The position numbers and the translations under genes are program-made. Below, piece by piece: positions 15,810 to 27,459 of a DNA stretch of 64,000 nt; the first letter of the stretch is position 1; each line of letters starts with the position of its first letter. The DNA comes from Achromobacter dolens. GTDB lineage: Bacteria > Pseudomonadota > Gammaproteobacteria > Burkholderiales > Burkholderiaceae_B. The stretch covers positions 62,001 to 126,000 of the forward strand of contig NZ_CADIJW010000009.1 of the NCBI RefSeq assembly GCF_902859745.1. The letters are read 5' to 3'. The notes below the pieces were generated by a model. That model was given only the letters and a program-made list of their open reading frames with translations, was not told where the DNA came from and did no database searches.

Positions 15810-16790
15810 ATGCAAGAACACCCCCAAAACAGCGCCATCGCCTACGGCCTGGCCACGATCGCCGCCGACGGCACCGTCCTCGATACCTGGTATCCGCGCC
15901 CGTCCCTGACCGACAAGACGCCCGCGGGCGGCACCCGGCACCTCACGCCTGAAGAAGCGCGAGCCGCGCTCGGCGAGCACGTGCCCACCTCGCTGGGGCG
16001 CGACACCCGGCGCAAAGTCGACATCGTCGCCGTGCGCACCGCCATCGCCTCGCTCGACCAGCCGCCCGCCGACGCACACGACGCCTACCTGCGCCTGCAC
16101 CTGCTCAGCCACCGACTCATTCGGCCGCATGGCGCCAACCTCGACGGGTTGTTCAACGTGCTCGCAAATGTGGCCTGGACCTCCGCCGGCCCCTGCGCCG
16201 TCGACCAGGTCGACGCGCTGCGCTGGCAACTGCGCGCCACCGGGCAGATCCTTGAAATCCGCGGCGTCGACAAGATCCCGCGCATGACCGACTACGTCGT
16301 GCCCGCCGGCGTGCGCATCGCCGACACCGCCCGCGTGCGGCTCGGCGCGCACCTGGCCGCCGGCACCACCGTGCTGCACGAAGGCTTCTGCAACTTCAAC
16401 GCCGGCACCCTCGGCGCCTCCATGGTCGAAGGCCGCATCAGCGCCGGCGTCATCGTCGATGACGGCACCGACATCGGCGGCGGCGCTTCCATCATGGGCA
16501 CCATGTCGGGCGGCGGCAAACAGGTCGTGGCGATTGGCAAGCGCTGCCTGCTTGGCGCCAACTCCGGCATCGGCATCTCGCTGGGCGACGACTGCGTGGT
16601 CGAAGCGGGCTGCTACGTCACCGCCGGCACCCGCGTGCTGACGCCGGAAGGCGCGGTGGTCAAGGCGGTGGAGCTGGCCGGCCAGCACGGACTGCTGTTC
16701 CGCCGCAACTCGCAGACCGGCGCGGTCGAAACGCTGGTGCGCACGGCCGCCTGGGGCACCTTGAACCCGGCGCTGCACACCGGGCACTGA
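15810..16790 (+). CDS. dapD: 2,3,4,5-tetrahydropyridine-2,6-dicarboxylate N-succinyltransferase, long-form type
   Basis: 326 aa, longer than the roughly 275-aa DapD usual in proteobacteria and resembling the longer form known from actinobacteria and Pseudomonas. It transfers succinyl from succinyl-CoA to tetrahydrodipicolinate in lysine/diaminopimelate synthesis. The second half shows the left-handed beta-helix hexapeptide pattern (VVPAGVRIADTARVRLGAHL, then GASIMGTMSGGG and LLGANSGIGISLGDDCVVEA). No other lysine genes are nearby, so it may be a second, accessory DapD. The call of the family is firm; the role as sole DapD is uncertain. Confidence 0.82.
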   Translation: MQEHPQNSAIAYGLATIAADGTVLDTWYPRPSLTDKTPAGGTRHLTPEEARAALGEHVPTSLGRDTRRKVDIVAVRTAIASLDQPPADAHDAYLRLHLLSHRLIRPHGANLDGLFNVLANVAWTSAGPCAVDQVDALRWQLRATGQILEIRGVDKIPRMTDYVVPAGVRIADTARVRLGAHLAAGTTVLHEGFCNFNAGTLGASMVEGRISAGVIVDDGTDIGGGASIMGTMSGGGKQVVAIGKRCLLGANSGIGISLGDDCVVEAGCYVTAGTRVLTPEGAVVKAVELAGQHGLLFRRNSQTGAVETLVRTAAWGTLNPALHTGH

Positions 16791-16792
16791 TC

Positions 16793-16815
16793 GGGCGGCC
16801 CGTCACGGGCCGTCC
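16793..16815. terminator. Hairpin between convergent dapD and GlxA-type regulator genes
   Basis: Ten-base-pair stem (one G-U) around a TCA loop, GGGCGGCCCG/CGGGCCGTCC, in the 39-bp gap. No T run on either strand, so termination is only plausible. Confidence 0.35.
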
Positions 16816-16829
16816 GCGCGACGCCGTCG

Positions 16830-17783
16830 TCAGGCGTGCAGCAACCGCCGCATCGCCTGCGGCGACTGGCCGAACGCGCGCAGGAACGCCTTGCGCATGC
16901 GGTCGCGATCGCCAAAGCCGGTTTCGCGCGCCACCACCTCGGCCGCATGACGGCCGGACTGCATCATGTCCTGCGCCGCCTCCAACCGCAGATGCTCCAC
17001 CGCCTTGGCCGGAGACTGGCCCGTTTCCTGGCGGAACACGCGGCTGAACTGGCGCGGGCTCAAGTGCGCGGCGCGCGCCAGCTCGTCCACCGACAATTCG
17101 GCCTTCAGGTTGGCCTTGGCGTAGGCCAGCGCCGTCTGCACCCGATCGGACTTCGCATCCAGCTCCAGCAACGCCGAATACTGCGACTGTCCGCCCGCCC
17201 GGCGTTGTGTCAGCACCAGCTTGCGCGCGACCGCGCGCGCCATGTCCGCCCCCAGGTCCGCCTCCACCATGGCCAGCGCCAGATCAATGCCGGCGCTCAT
17301 GCCCGCCGAGGTCCAGATCGGGCCGTCAGCCACGAAGATGCGGTCCTCGTCCACCTTGACCCGCGGATACTCGCGCTGCAGGCGCCGCGCATAGAACCAG
17401 TGAGTGGTGGCGCGGCGGCCGTCGAGCAGGCCGGCCTGCGCCAGCACGAACGCGCCGGTGCACATCGAGGCGCAACGGCGCACCCGCTCGCTGGCGCCAC
17501 GCAGCGCGCGCAACAGGCTCTCGGACGCGCCCTCGCCGGTGTTGTCGCCGGCGACGATCAAGGTGTCGAACGCGCGCCGCCCCAGCTTCTGCGTGTCCTG
17601 CGCAAACCCCAGCGAACTGGCCACCGGGCCGCCATGCTCGGACACCAGGACGACGCGATAGGCCGGTTCGCCGCTCTGGCGGTTGGCCATCTCGAAGACC
17701 GCGCTGGCCGCCAGGCTCATGAGCTGGAAGCCCGGGTGCAACAGGATCGCGATGGTTTTCATGGCTGTTCCGTCCGTTTTCAT
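16830..17783 (-). CDS. GlxA-family transcriptional regulator (DJ-1/PfpI domain plus AraC helix-turn-helix)
   Basis: 317 aa. Residues 8-190 form a DJ-1/PfpI-like amidotransferase fold, with the cysteine elbow region RCASMCTGAFVLAQAG near residue 105-120. Residues 210-317 carry two AraC helix-turn-helix units (LSVDELARAAHLSPRQFSRV and HAAEVVARETGFGDRDRMRK). The start at 17783 has AGGA upstream; an internal Met at 17762 (MKTIAILLHPG) is equally plausible and fits the family N-terminus better. It is divergent from the SDR gene at 17888 and may regulate it. Effector unknown. Confidence 0.88.
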   Translation of the reverse strand: MKTDGTAMKTIAILLHPGFQLMSLAASAVFEMANRQSGEPAYRVVLVSEHGGPVASSLGFAQDTQKLGRRAFDTLIVAGDNTGEGASESLLRALRGASERVRRCASMCTGAFVLAQAGLLDGRRATTHWFYARRLQREYPRVKVDEDRIFVADGPIWTSAGMSAGIDLALAMVEADLGADMARAVARKLVLTQRRAGGQSQYSALLELDAKSDRVQTALAYAKANLKAELSVDELARAAHLSPRQFSRVFRQETGQSPAKAVEHLRLEAAQDMMQSGRHAAEVVARETGFGDRDRMRKAFLRAFGQSPQAMRRLLHA

Positions 17784-17887
17784 CGTATGTCCTGAAAAGA
17801 CGTTTCTATGTCATTGAGGATATTCCATCCCGGTTCTACTCTGCAAGGGTACCGGCACTACCAGCCGTCCCCATTTCGGAGTCTTTC

Positions 17888-18724
17888 ATGAGCAACACCC
17901 CGTCTGGCAAATCCCCCGGCCGCGCCCTGGTCACCGGCGCCTCGTCCGGCATCGGCGCGCGCTACGCCCACCACCTGGCCCATCGCGGCCACGACCTGAC
18001 GCTGGTGGCGCGCAACGTCGAACGCCTGGAAACCCTGGCCGCGCGACTGCGCGCCGAGACCGGCCGTGACGTGCGCGTGCTGCCAGCCGACCTGTCGCGG
18101 ACCGACGGTGTGCAACGCGTGGCGCAAGCGCTGCGCGAGGACGACTCGCTGACCCTGCTGGTGAACAACGCCGGCATCGGCGCGGTGGCGCCGCTGCTGC
18201 AATCCGATGCCGCCCAGATGCAGGCCATGATCGACCTGAACATCAGCGCCCTCACCCACCTGACCATGGCGGCCGCGCCCGCCTTCGTGGCGCGCGGCGG
18301 CGGCACCATCATCAATATCGCGTCGATCGTCGGCCTGCACCCCGAGCTGCTCAACGGCGTCTACGGCGCCAGCAAGGCCTATGTGCTGGCCTACTCGCAG
18401 TCGCTGCGCCACGAACTGGCGGACAAGGGCCTGCGCGTCCAGGCGGTGCTGCCCGGCGCCACCGGCACCGAGTTCTGGGACCAGGCCGGCAAGCCGGCCA
18501 GCGAGTTGCCGTCCGCCATCGTGATGAGCGCGGACGACATGGTGCGCAGCGCGCTGGCGGGCCTGGACCAGGGCGAGTTCGTCACCATCCCGTCGCTGAC
18601 CGACCCGACCCTGCTGGAACGCCTGGAAGCGGCGCGCCAGGCCCTGGGGCCGGAACTGTCGCGCAATACGCCGGCGGCGCGCTATGGCATTCAGGCGCCC
18701 GGCGGCACCGGCACGAACGGATAG
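17888..18724 (+). CDS. Short-chain dehydrogenase/reductase
   Basis: 278 aa. Rossmann NAD(P) motif TGASSGIG (residues about 17-24), NNAG at about 95, catalytic Ser in IASIVG and the YGASK Tyr/Lys pair near 158-162: all SDR essentials are present. An Arg in the position after the second strand (VARNVERLE) suggests NADP preference. Substrate unknown. It is divergent from the GlxA-type regulator and its last 34 bp overlap the 3' end of the amidotransferase gene on the other strand. Confidence 0.9.
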   Translation: MSNTPSGKSPGRALVTGASSGIGARYAHHLAHRGHDLTLVARNVERLETLAARLRAETGRDVRVLPADLSRTDGVQRVAQALREDDSLTLLVNNAGIGAVAPLLQSDAAQMQAMIDLNISALTHLTMAAAPAFVARGGGTIINIASIVGLHPELLNGVYGASKAYVLAYSQSLRHELADKGLRVQAVLPGATGTEFWDQAGKPASELPSAIVMSADDMVRSALAGLDQGEFVTIPSLTDPTLLERLEAARQALGPELSRNTPAARYGIQAPGGTGTNG

Positions 18725-19530
18725 TGCTCGACGCGGCCCCGGCCCGCGATGATGGCGGTGGATTCGGGCACCTCTTCCCAGGCGCCCGGCATCTCGCTCA
18801 GCGGCTCGGACAGCAACAGGAATGCGTCATCGTCCAGCGCCGCGACCTTCGGGTCGTCGGGATAAAGCTCGCGCAGATGCCGCACGCAGGTGTTGTGGAA
18901 CAGCGTGCGCGAATCGCGCTCGCTGGAATAGCGCACCGCGATCAGGCGCTCGCCATCCAGCGCGCACACGGTCATGTTGATGGGCCGGGCCACCCCGTGG
19001 CGCCGGCCGGTCTCCTCGACCGCGCCGACCATGCGCGCCAGCGCCTGCAGCGCGTCTTCCTCCAGGCCGAAAGTCAGCGCCAGCAGGAACATCACCTCGG
19101 AATCGGTCGACCCTTCCAGTGAACCGAAGTAGGCCGGCGCGATCATCAGCATCAGGTCGCGCCGCAGCAGCGGATAGTCGCGGATCACGCCGTTGTGCAC
19201 GAACAGCCAGTTGCCATGGCGGAACGGATGGCAGTTGGTTTCCTGGGCCGGCGTGTCGGTGGCGGCGCGGATGTGCGCCACGAACAGCGGCGAATGGATG
19301 GCGCGCGCGGCCTCGCGCAGGTTGCGGTCGTTCCAGGCCGGATGCACGCTGCGGTAGCGGAACGGCGGCTCGGGCGGTCGGCCGTACCAGCCCAGACCGA
19401 AGCCGTCGCCATTGGTGGTGGTGGCGCCCATGCGCGCATGCAGGCTCTGGTCGATCAGCGAGTGCGTGGCCTTGAACAGCACGCTCTCCATTTGCAGGGG
19501 ACTCCCGGTGTAAGCCAGCCAGCGGCACAT
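18691..19530 (-). CDS. Class II glutamine amidotransferase domain protein (YafJ-like)
   Basis: 279 aa. It starts MCRWLAYTG, so Cys2 becomes the N-terminal nucleophile after Met removal, as in Ntn-type glutaminase domains. The glutamine-binding motifs NGDGFGLGWYG, HIRAATDT and HNGVIRDY are intact. Only the glutaminase domain is present, with no synthetase or isomerase partner. Stand-alone members of this family are common but poorly characterised. Its 3' end overlaps the SDR gene tail to tail by 34 bp. Cytoplasmic. Confidence 0.87.
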   Translation of the reverse strand: MCRWLAYTGSPLQMESVLFKATHSLIDQSLHARMGATTTNGDGFGLGWYGRPPEPPFRYRSVHPAWNDRNLREAARAIHSPLFVAHIRAATDTPAQETNCHPFRHGNWLFVHNGVIRDYPLLRRDLMLMIAPAYFGSLEGSTDSEVMFLLALTFGLEEDALQALARMVGAVEETGRRHGVARPINMTVCALDGERLIAVRYSSERDSRTLFHNTCVRHLRELYPDDPKVAALDDDAFLLLSEPLSEMPGAWEEVPESTAIIAGRGRVEHYPFVPVPPGA

Positions 19531-19669
19531 GATGCGCTCCTTGAAAAACCGGCCCGGCGCGGGCTCGCCGGGTCCGCCCCAGTGTAGGAGCGAGGCGCAA
19601 TTTTCTACAAGCCCGGCCCGGCGCCGGCGGGCATAGTGAGGACCTGTCTGTCTTCACCGGAGCCCCGTA

Positions 19670-20727
19670 TTGGACACCCCCGCCGCCGCCTCGCCCCAAC
19701 AGGGTTTCGCCAGCGACAACACCGCCGGCGCCAGCCCCCAGATCCTGGCCGCGCTGCTGCGCGCCAATGAGGGACAGGCCCCCGCCTATGGCGCCGACGA
19801 CATCACCCTGCGCGTCGAACGGCGCCTGGCCGAGATCTTCGAACGCGAGGTCGACGTGCTGCTGGTGCCCACCGGCACCGCCGCCAATTCGCTGGCGCTG
19901 GCGGCGCTGACGCCGCCCTGGGGCAGCGTGCTGTGCCACGCGCACAGCCACATCGCCAACGACGAATGCGGCGCGCCGCAGTTCTACAGCGGCGGCGCGC
20001 GCCTGGCGCTGCTGGAGGGCGCGGCCTCCAAGCTCGACCCCGCCCGGCTCGCGGAGCAAGCGCGCCACAAGGCCGGAGACGTGCACTCGATGCCGCCGGC
20101 CTGCGTCAGCATCACACAGGCCACCGAGACCGGCAGCGTGTACACGCTGAACGAGATCCGGGCCCTCGGCGCCGTCTGCCGCGATGCCGGGCTGCCCCTG
20201 CACATGGACGGCGCGCGCTTCGCCAATGCCCTGGTCAGCCTGGACTGCACGCCAGCGGAAATGACCTGGAAGGCCGGCGTCGCGGCGCTGTCGTTCGGCG
20301 CCACCAAGAACGGCGCGCTGGGCGCCGAGGCCATCGTGCTGTTCGAACCCGGACGCGCCGCAGAACTGGCCTACCGGCGCAAGCGCGGCGGCCACCTGTT
20401 TTCGAAGATGCGGCTGCTGTCGGCACAGATGGAAGCCTATCTGGCGGACGACCTGTGGCTGCGCAACGCGCGCCAGGCCAACGCCATGGCGGCGCGGCTG
20501 GCGGCGGGCATGGCGAACCTGCCGGGCGTTGAACTTCAGGGGCCGGTCGAGGCCAACATCCTGTTCTGCCGGCTGCCGATCGCCGCCATTGACGGCCTGC
20601 TGGCGCAGGGCTTTCGCTTCTACCACGACCGCTGGGGCCCGGGCGTGGCGCGGCTGGTCACGTCGTCACCACGCACGAGCAGGACGTCGATCACTTCCTG
20701 GCGGCGTTGCGCGCGCTGGTGCGATAA
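19670..20727 (+). pseudogene. Low-specificity L-threonine aldolase gene with a C-terminal frameshift
   Basis: Frame 1 from TTG 19670 encodes a PLP fold-type I threonine/beta-eliminating aldolase: [11 protein letters not shown]-terminus, the MDGARFANA Asp motif and the PLP lysine in SFGATKNGA (residue about 213). After GVARLVTS (about 20670) the frame is lost. The expected end [18 protein letters not shown] and a TAA at 20725-20727 continue in another frame. The sequence ACGTCGTCACC looks like a family-type ACGTCGTTCGTCACC that has lost one TCGT of a tandem pair (inferred). As it stands, translation would run on to 21652 through antisense of the AraC gene. The enzyme may be inactive, or this may be a sequencing error. 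Confidence 0.75.
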
Positions 20728-20791
20728 CGACCCGCGCCGTCCCTCCGGCGCGCCGCGCGCCAGCGCCAGGACGACGCGGGAATCGGCGCGC

Positions 20792-21631
20792 TCAGGCCGC
20801 GCGCCGGTAGGCCGAGGGCGGCACCCCATAGGCCGTGCGGAACGCGCGGTTGAAATGGCTCTGGTCGTAGAAGCCGACATCGGCCGCCACCTGCGCGATC
20901 GGAGCGCGCGCTCGCGCCAGCGCGGCGCAGGCCCGCTCCAGGCGCAGCCGCGTCAGCCAGGCGTGCGGCGTCAGCCCCACCGACAGCGCGAAGCGGCGCA
21001 GGAACTGGTAGCGGCTCAGGCCGCAGAGCCGCGCCAGGTCTTCCAGACCGATCTTGTCGCCCAGGTGGGCCTGGCAATAATCCCGCACGACCCGCTGGTG
21101 CGCGAGCGACAGGCCGCCGCGCACCGCCTGGGGCGTCACCGCCCCCGTGCGCGCGAACAGCGTCCCCATCAGGGCCAGCGAGGCGGACTCGTGCGCCAGC
21201 GGCCCGGCGGCCGCATCCGCCATCCAGGAAGCGTGCAACGCCTTGAAGCGGGCCGCCAGCGCGGGTTCCTCGATCAAGGTGCCCAGGAACCGCTCGTCGG
21301 ATGCGCCGCCCGAGACTTCGGCGATGAAATCGCGCATCAGGTCGGGCGACAGACGGAAGGTCTTCAGGGTGTAGGACTGGCCATAGTCGGCCACGCCGGC
21401 GCCGTCATGGACCTCGCCGGGCGGCATCAGGGCGATGCCCCCGGGCCCCAGCAGCGTGCTGCGGCCACGGAAGGTCTGGCGCTGCACGCCCTGGGTCACC
21501 AGGCCGATGTGGTAATCGACGTGGTAGTGCCGGTCGAACTGGAAGTCGACCAGCCGCGCCACGCCCAGCACCAGGCCCGGCGTGCCGGGCACCGGTTGGT
21601 AACGCACGTCATCCTTCATCGTCAGCGCCAT
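20792..21631 (-). CDS. AraC-family transcriptional regulator
   Basis: 279 aa. An N-terminal cupin-type sensing domain ([14 protein letters not shown], residues about 35-48) is followed by two helix-turn-helix units at the C-terminus ([20 protein letters not shown] and [20 protein letters not shown]), ending PSAYRR as is usual for AraC proteins. A second Met four codons in (MKDDVRYQ) is an alternative start. It is convergent with the threonine aldolase gene. Target and effector unknown. Confidence 0.9.
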   Translation of the reverse strand: MALTMKDDVRYQPVPGTPGLVLGVARLVDFQFDRHYHVDYHIGLVTQGVQRQTFRGRSTLLGPGGIALMPPGEVHDGAGVADYGQSYTLKTFRLSPDLMRDFIAEVSGGASDERFLGTLIEEPALAARFKALHASWMADAAAGPLAHESASLALMGTLFARTGAVTPQAVRGGLSLAHQRVVRDYCQAHLGDKIGLEDLARLCGLSRYQFLRRFALSVGLTPHAWLTRLRLERACAALARARAPIAQVAADVGFYDQSHFNRAFRTAYGVPPSAYRRAA

Positions 21632-21690
21632 GATGCAAAGCGGCAGGTATAGATCCTGGACGCTCCCCCGTCATGTAATTTATTGCGGGG

Positions 21691-23754
21691 CTATTTCTTC
21701 AGCAAGGCCTTGAGCATGGCCATGCGTTCCTTGGGATTCATGGCGGCGGTGGTCTCGTCTTCCTGGATGCCCGGAGCATCCAGGCCCATTTCCTCGATGA
21801 AGCGCGACGGTTCGCGCACCAGGTCCTCGCGCGCCCGGCGCCGGCGCTTGCACCAGCTCAGGTTGAGGCTGCGCTGGGCTCGCGTGATGCCCACGTACAT
21901 CAGCCGCCGCTCTTCCTGGATACGGGTGGCCAGGTTCTCCGCGGCGCGCGCCGGATCGCCCACCTCGTCGTCCTTGCCCAGGTGCGGCAGCAGGCCTTCT
22001 TCGACGCCCGCCAGGTACACGTGCGGATACTCCAGGCCCTTGGAGGCATGCAGGGTCGACATCTTGACCGCGTCCGGCTCCTCTTCCTCGCCCCGTTCGA
22101 GCATGGTCACCAGCGCAACGTGCTGCACCAGTTCGAACAGCGACATGTTGTCCTCTTCGGCCTTGCGCTTGAGCCAGCCGGTCAGCTCCAGCACGTTCTG
22201 CCAGCGGGTCTGCGCCGGGCGTTCGTCGAACAGCTCGAACAGATGGCGTTCGTACTGGATCGCCTGCACCAGGTCGTCCAGGATCACGCCGGCGGGTTCG
22301 GCGGGCGCGCCATCGGTGCCGGCGGTGGCGCCACGGCCGGCGCGCCACTGCATGCGGCGGATGAATTCGGTGAAGGTGCGCAGCGGTTCGAGCTGGCGCG
22401 GCGCCAGCAGGCTTTCCAGCCCGGTCTCATCGACCGCCGCCAGCAGCGACAGCTCGCGAGTGGCGGCATACTGGCCCAGCGTCTGCAAAGTGGCCTGGCC
22501 GATGCCGCGCTTGGGCGTGGTGGCGGCGCGGATAAAGGCCGGATCGTCCTCGTCGTTGGCCAGCAGCCGCAGGTAGGCCAGGATGTCGCGCACCTCGGCC
22601 TTGTCGAAGAAACTCTGCCCGCCCGCGATCGTGTACGGGATCTTCAGGTTGCGCAGCGCCTGCTCCAGGATGCGCGACTGGTGATTGCCGCGATACAGGA
22701 TGGCGAAATCCTTCCACTGCGCCTGGCGCTCGAAGCGCGAGGCCGAGATCTTCATGGCGATGGACTCGGCCTCGTGCTCCTCGCCGTCCATCGCCGAAAC
22801 GACGATCGGCTCGCCCACGCCCAGGTCCGACCACAGCTTCTTTTCGAACAGCTTGGGGTTCTTCTCGATCACCTGGTTGGCCGCCGCCAGGATGCGCTGC
22901 ACCGAGCGGTAGTTCTGCTCCAGCTTGATGAGCTTGAGATTGGGATAGTCGGTGGTCAGCTTGGCCAGGTTCTCGATGGTGGCGCCGCGCCAGGCGTAGA
23001 TGGCCTGATCGTCGTCGCCCACCGCCGTGAACATGGCGCGCGGGCCGGTCAGCAACTGCACCAGGCGGTACTGGCAGACGTTGGTGTCCTGGTATTCATC
23101 GACCAGCAGGTAGCGCACGCGGTTCTGCCAGCGCGTGCGCACCTCTTCGTTGTTGGCCAGCAGGATGGCCGGAATGCGGATCAGGTCGTCGAAATCCACG
23201 GCCTGGTAGGCGGCCAGCGTGGCGGCGTAGCTGCGATAGACGTTGGCGGCCTCGACGTCGCCCGGCGTGATGGCTTCGCGCGCGGCGTCGTCGGGTTCCA
23301 TCAGCGCGTTCTTCCACAGCGAGATGATGCCCTGCACGTGGCGCAGGCGGCCCTTGTCGGTGGTGGCCAGCAGCTCCTGGATGATCGCCATGGCGTCATC
23401 GGCGTCCAGGATCGAGAAGGTCGGCTTGAGACCCGCGTTGCGCGCCTCTTCGCGCAAGAGCTTCACGCCCAGCGAGTGGAAGGTGCTGATGGTCAGGCCC
23501 TTGCCCAGCTTGCGGTCCACCAGCGTCTTGACGCGCTCATCCATCTCGCGCGCGGCCTTGTTGGTGAAGGTCAGCGCCACCACGTTGCGGCCCATGTAGC
23601 CGCATTCGCGCAGCAGGTAGGCGATCTTCTGCGTGATGACGCGCGTCTTGCCGCTGCCGGCGCCGGCCAGCACCAGGCAGGGGCCGTCCAGGTACAGCAC
23701 CGCCTCTTTCTGCGCGGGGTTCAGGCCGTGGCCGATGGGTTCGTGTGCGGACAT
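21691..23754 (-). CDS. rep: ATP-dependent DNA helicase Rep (UvrD/PcrA superfamily 1)
   Basis: 687 aa. The start at 23754 (MSAHEPIGHGLNPAQKEAVL) is preferred over a frame 25 codons longer because it matches the family N-terminus. SF1A motifs in order: Q motif GLNPAQ, Walker A AGAGSGKT, motif Ia ALTFTNKAA, motif II VDEYQDTN, motif III GDDDQAIYAWRGA, motif IV QNYRS, motif V STLHASKGLEY and motif VI YVGITRA. It unwinds DNA 3' to 5', removing roadblocks ahead of forks and aiding restart. The priA gene lies just upstream on the same strand (55 bp gap), a natural functional pairing. Confidence 0.93.
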   Translation of the reverse strand: MSAHEPIGHGLNPAQKEAVLYLDGPCLVLAGAGSGKTRVITQKIAYLLRECGYMGRNVVALTFTNKAAREMDERVKTLVDRKLGKGLTISTFHSLGVKLLREEARNAGLKPTFSILDADDAMAIIQELLATTDKGRLRHVQGIISLWKNALMEPDDAAREAITPGDVEAANVYRSYAATLAAYQAVDFDDLIRIPAILLANNEEVRTRWQNRVRYLLVDEYQDTNVCQYRLVQLLTGPRAMFTAVGDDDQAIYAWRGATIENLAKLTTDYPNLKLIKLEQNYRSVQRILAAANQVIEKNPKLFEKKLWSDLGVGEPIVVSAMDGEEHEAESIAMKISASRFERQAQWKDFAILYRGNHQSRILEQALRNLKIPYTIAGGQSFFDKAEVRDILAYLRLLANDEDDPAFIRAATTPKRGIGQATLQTLGQYAATRELSLLAAVDETGLESLLAPRQLEPLRTFTEFIRRMQWRAGRGATAGTDGAPAEPAGVILDDLVQAIQYERHLFELFDERPAQTRWQNVLELTGWLKRKAEEDNMSLFELVQHVALVTMLERGEEEEPDAVKMSTLHASKGLEYPHVYLAGVEEGLLPHLGKDDEVGDPARAAENLATRIQEERRLMYVGITRAQRSLNLSWCKRRRRAREDLVREPSRFIEEMGLDAPGIQEDETTAAMNPKERMAMLKALLKK

Positions 23755-23809
23755 GGGAGTCGGGGAAAGGGGAACGACATAGAGTAAACGGACGAATGCG
23801 CGGCGCCTG

Positions 23810-25915
<2,106 letters not shown>

Positions 25916-26285
25916 GGAGAAGGGAACGGAACATGAACGGAACTGGCCCGAAAGGCGCGATGACGGTGGCTGGAAGAGCGGACCGGGCCGGCGCCCGGAC
26001 CAGAGAGGATTGTCGCCGCAATCCCTGCCGGGATTCCAGCCCCGTCTGTGGATAACTTTGGGGAAAAGGCGAGAGCAACGTCAGAAATTGGAATAAGGCA
26101 AGATTGCATCAACTCTTGCAACCCTGTTGAAAACCCATTTTATTCCATTAAAAACATCGACTTAAGCAAACTTCCAAGATTGTAAAATAGCTTCCAGAGG
26201 GTTTTCCCCGAGTCTGATCTTGCTGTGCACAACTGCGCTCGGGGGGCCTCGATGTCCGGCCCTGCGGGCCGAAGCGTTCACTCAC
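25916..26285. other. AT-rich intergenic region between hemE and priA with DnaA-box-like sites
   Basis: About 26085-26200 is conspicuously AT-rich. TGTGGATAA (26047-26055) is a perfect reverse DnaA box (TTATCCACA), and TGTGCACAA (26224-26232) is a weaker relative. On the minus strand TTAAGT and TAAAAT with a 17-bp spacer could be a priA promoter. AGGGTTTTCCCC near 26198 resembles the dyads at 1236-1284. No gene is supported. I do not call an origin: two boxes are too few and dnaA/dnaN are not here. Confidence 0.45.
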
Positions 26286-27359
26286 TTACCCTCTGAGCGA
26301 ACGGCTGTGACGGTGGACTTCGTCGACCAATTCGGCTACCGCTTCGGGCGGCGTGAAGCGCGAAATGCCATGGCCGAGATTGAAGACATGGCCGCCCTTG
26401 CCCACCGGGCCGAAGGCGTCGAGCACGCGGCGCGCTTCGGCGCGGATGGCCTCGGCGCCGCCAAACAGCGCCATGGGATCGAGGTTGCCCTGGAACGCGA
26501 CCGAATCGCCGGTGCGGCGCCGCGCCGCGGCCAGGTCCACCGTCCAGTCCAGGCCGACGGCGTCGCAGCCGCAAGCGGCGATGTCCTCGAGCCACTGGCC
26601 GCCGCCCTTGGTGAAAACGATGGCGGGCACGCGGCGGCCTTCGTGTTCACGGGTCAGGCCGGCCACGACCTTGCGGGTGTAGGCCAGCGAAAACTGCTGG
26701 AACAGGCCGTCGGCCAGCACGCCGCCCCAACTGTCGAACAACATCACGGCCTGCGCGCCCGCGGCGATCTGTGCGTTCAGGTACTGAAGCGTCGCCTCGG
26801 CGTTGATTTCCAGGATTCGATGCAGCAGGTCGGGCCGCGCATACAGCATGGTCTTGATCAGGCGATAGTCATCGCTGCCCTGCCCTTCGACCATGTAGCA
26901 GGCGATGGTCCAGGGGCTGCCCGCAAAGCCGATCAGTGGCACCTTGCCGTCCAGGTCGCGGCGGATCGTGCTGACGGCATCGAACACATAGCGCAGCCTG
27001 TCCATGTCGGGCACGGCCAGGCGCGCCACGTCTTCCTCGGTGCGCACCGGCCGGGCGAAGCGCGGGCCCTCGCCTTCGGCAAAGTCCAGGCCCAGGCCCA
27101 TGGCGTGTGGCACGGTCAGGATGTCCGAGAACAGGATGGCCGCGTCCAGATCGAAACGCTCCAGCGGCTGCAGCGTGACTTCCGAGGCGTAGTCCGGGTT
27201 CTGAGCCAGGCCCATGAAGGAACCGGCCCGGGCCCGCGTCTGGCGGTATTCGGGCAGGTAGCGGCCCGCCTGGCGCATCAGCCAGATCGGGGTGTAGGGC
27301 ACGGGCTCGCGCAACAGCGCGCGCAAGAACACATCGTTCTTCAAGACGGAAGCAGACAC
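26286..27359 (-). CDS. hemE: Uroporphyrinogen decarboxylase
   Basis: 357 aa, normal length. It removes four carboxyl groups from uroporphyrinogen III to give coproporphyrinogen III in haem synthesis, in the cytoplasm. The N-terminal signature [16 protein letters not shown] carries the invariant arginines that bind substrate carboxylates. [15 protein letters not shown] contains the catalytic Asp, and [16 protein letters not shown] is the second family signature. The long plus-strand frame over the same bases is antisense. It lies upstream of priA and downstream of an orphan regulator on the same strand. Confidence 0.95.
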   Translation of the reverse strand: MSASVLKNDVFLRALLREPVPYTPIWLMRQAGRYLPEYRQTRARAGSFMGLAQNPDYASEVTLQPLERFDLDAAILFSDILTVPHAMGLGLDFAEGEGPRFARPVRTEEDVARLAVPDMDRLRYVFDAVSTIRRDLDGKVPLIGFAGSPWTIACYMVEGQGSDDYRLIKTMLYARPDLLHRILEINAEATLQYLNAQIAAGAQAVMLFDSWGGVLADGLFQQFSLAYTRKVVAGLTREHEGRRVPAIVFTKGGGQWLEDIAACGCDAVGLDWTVDLAAARRRTGDSVAFQGNLDPMALFGGAEAIRAEARRVLDAFGPVGKGGHVFNLGHGISRFTPPEAVAELVDEVHRHSRSLRG

Positions 27360-27459
27360 GACTATCCTCGATGATCGGAAGCCGTGATTTTACTGCCCCA
27401 AGCTGACAGGGCATGGCGGCGGCGCGGACGGCATTTGCCGGCGCGCAAACCGGGCAAAT

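Noticed and set aside
19670-21652. A 660-residue threonine aldolase fusion
   Set aside because: The tail after residue about 335 is antisense of an AraC gene; a 4-nt frameshift explains it better.
25916-26285. Chromosomal replication origin
   Set aside because: One perfect and one weak DnaA box only, no 13-mer array and no dnaA/dnaN/parAB neighbours.
26220-27374. 384-residue plus-strand frame
   Set aside because: Antisense of hemE, which carries all family motifs.
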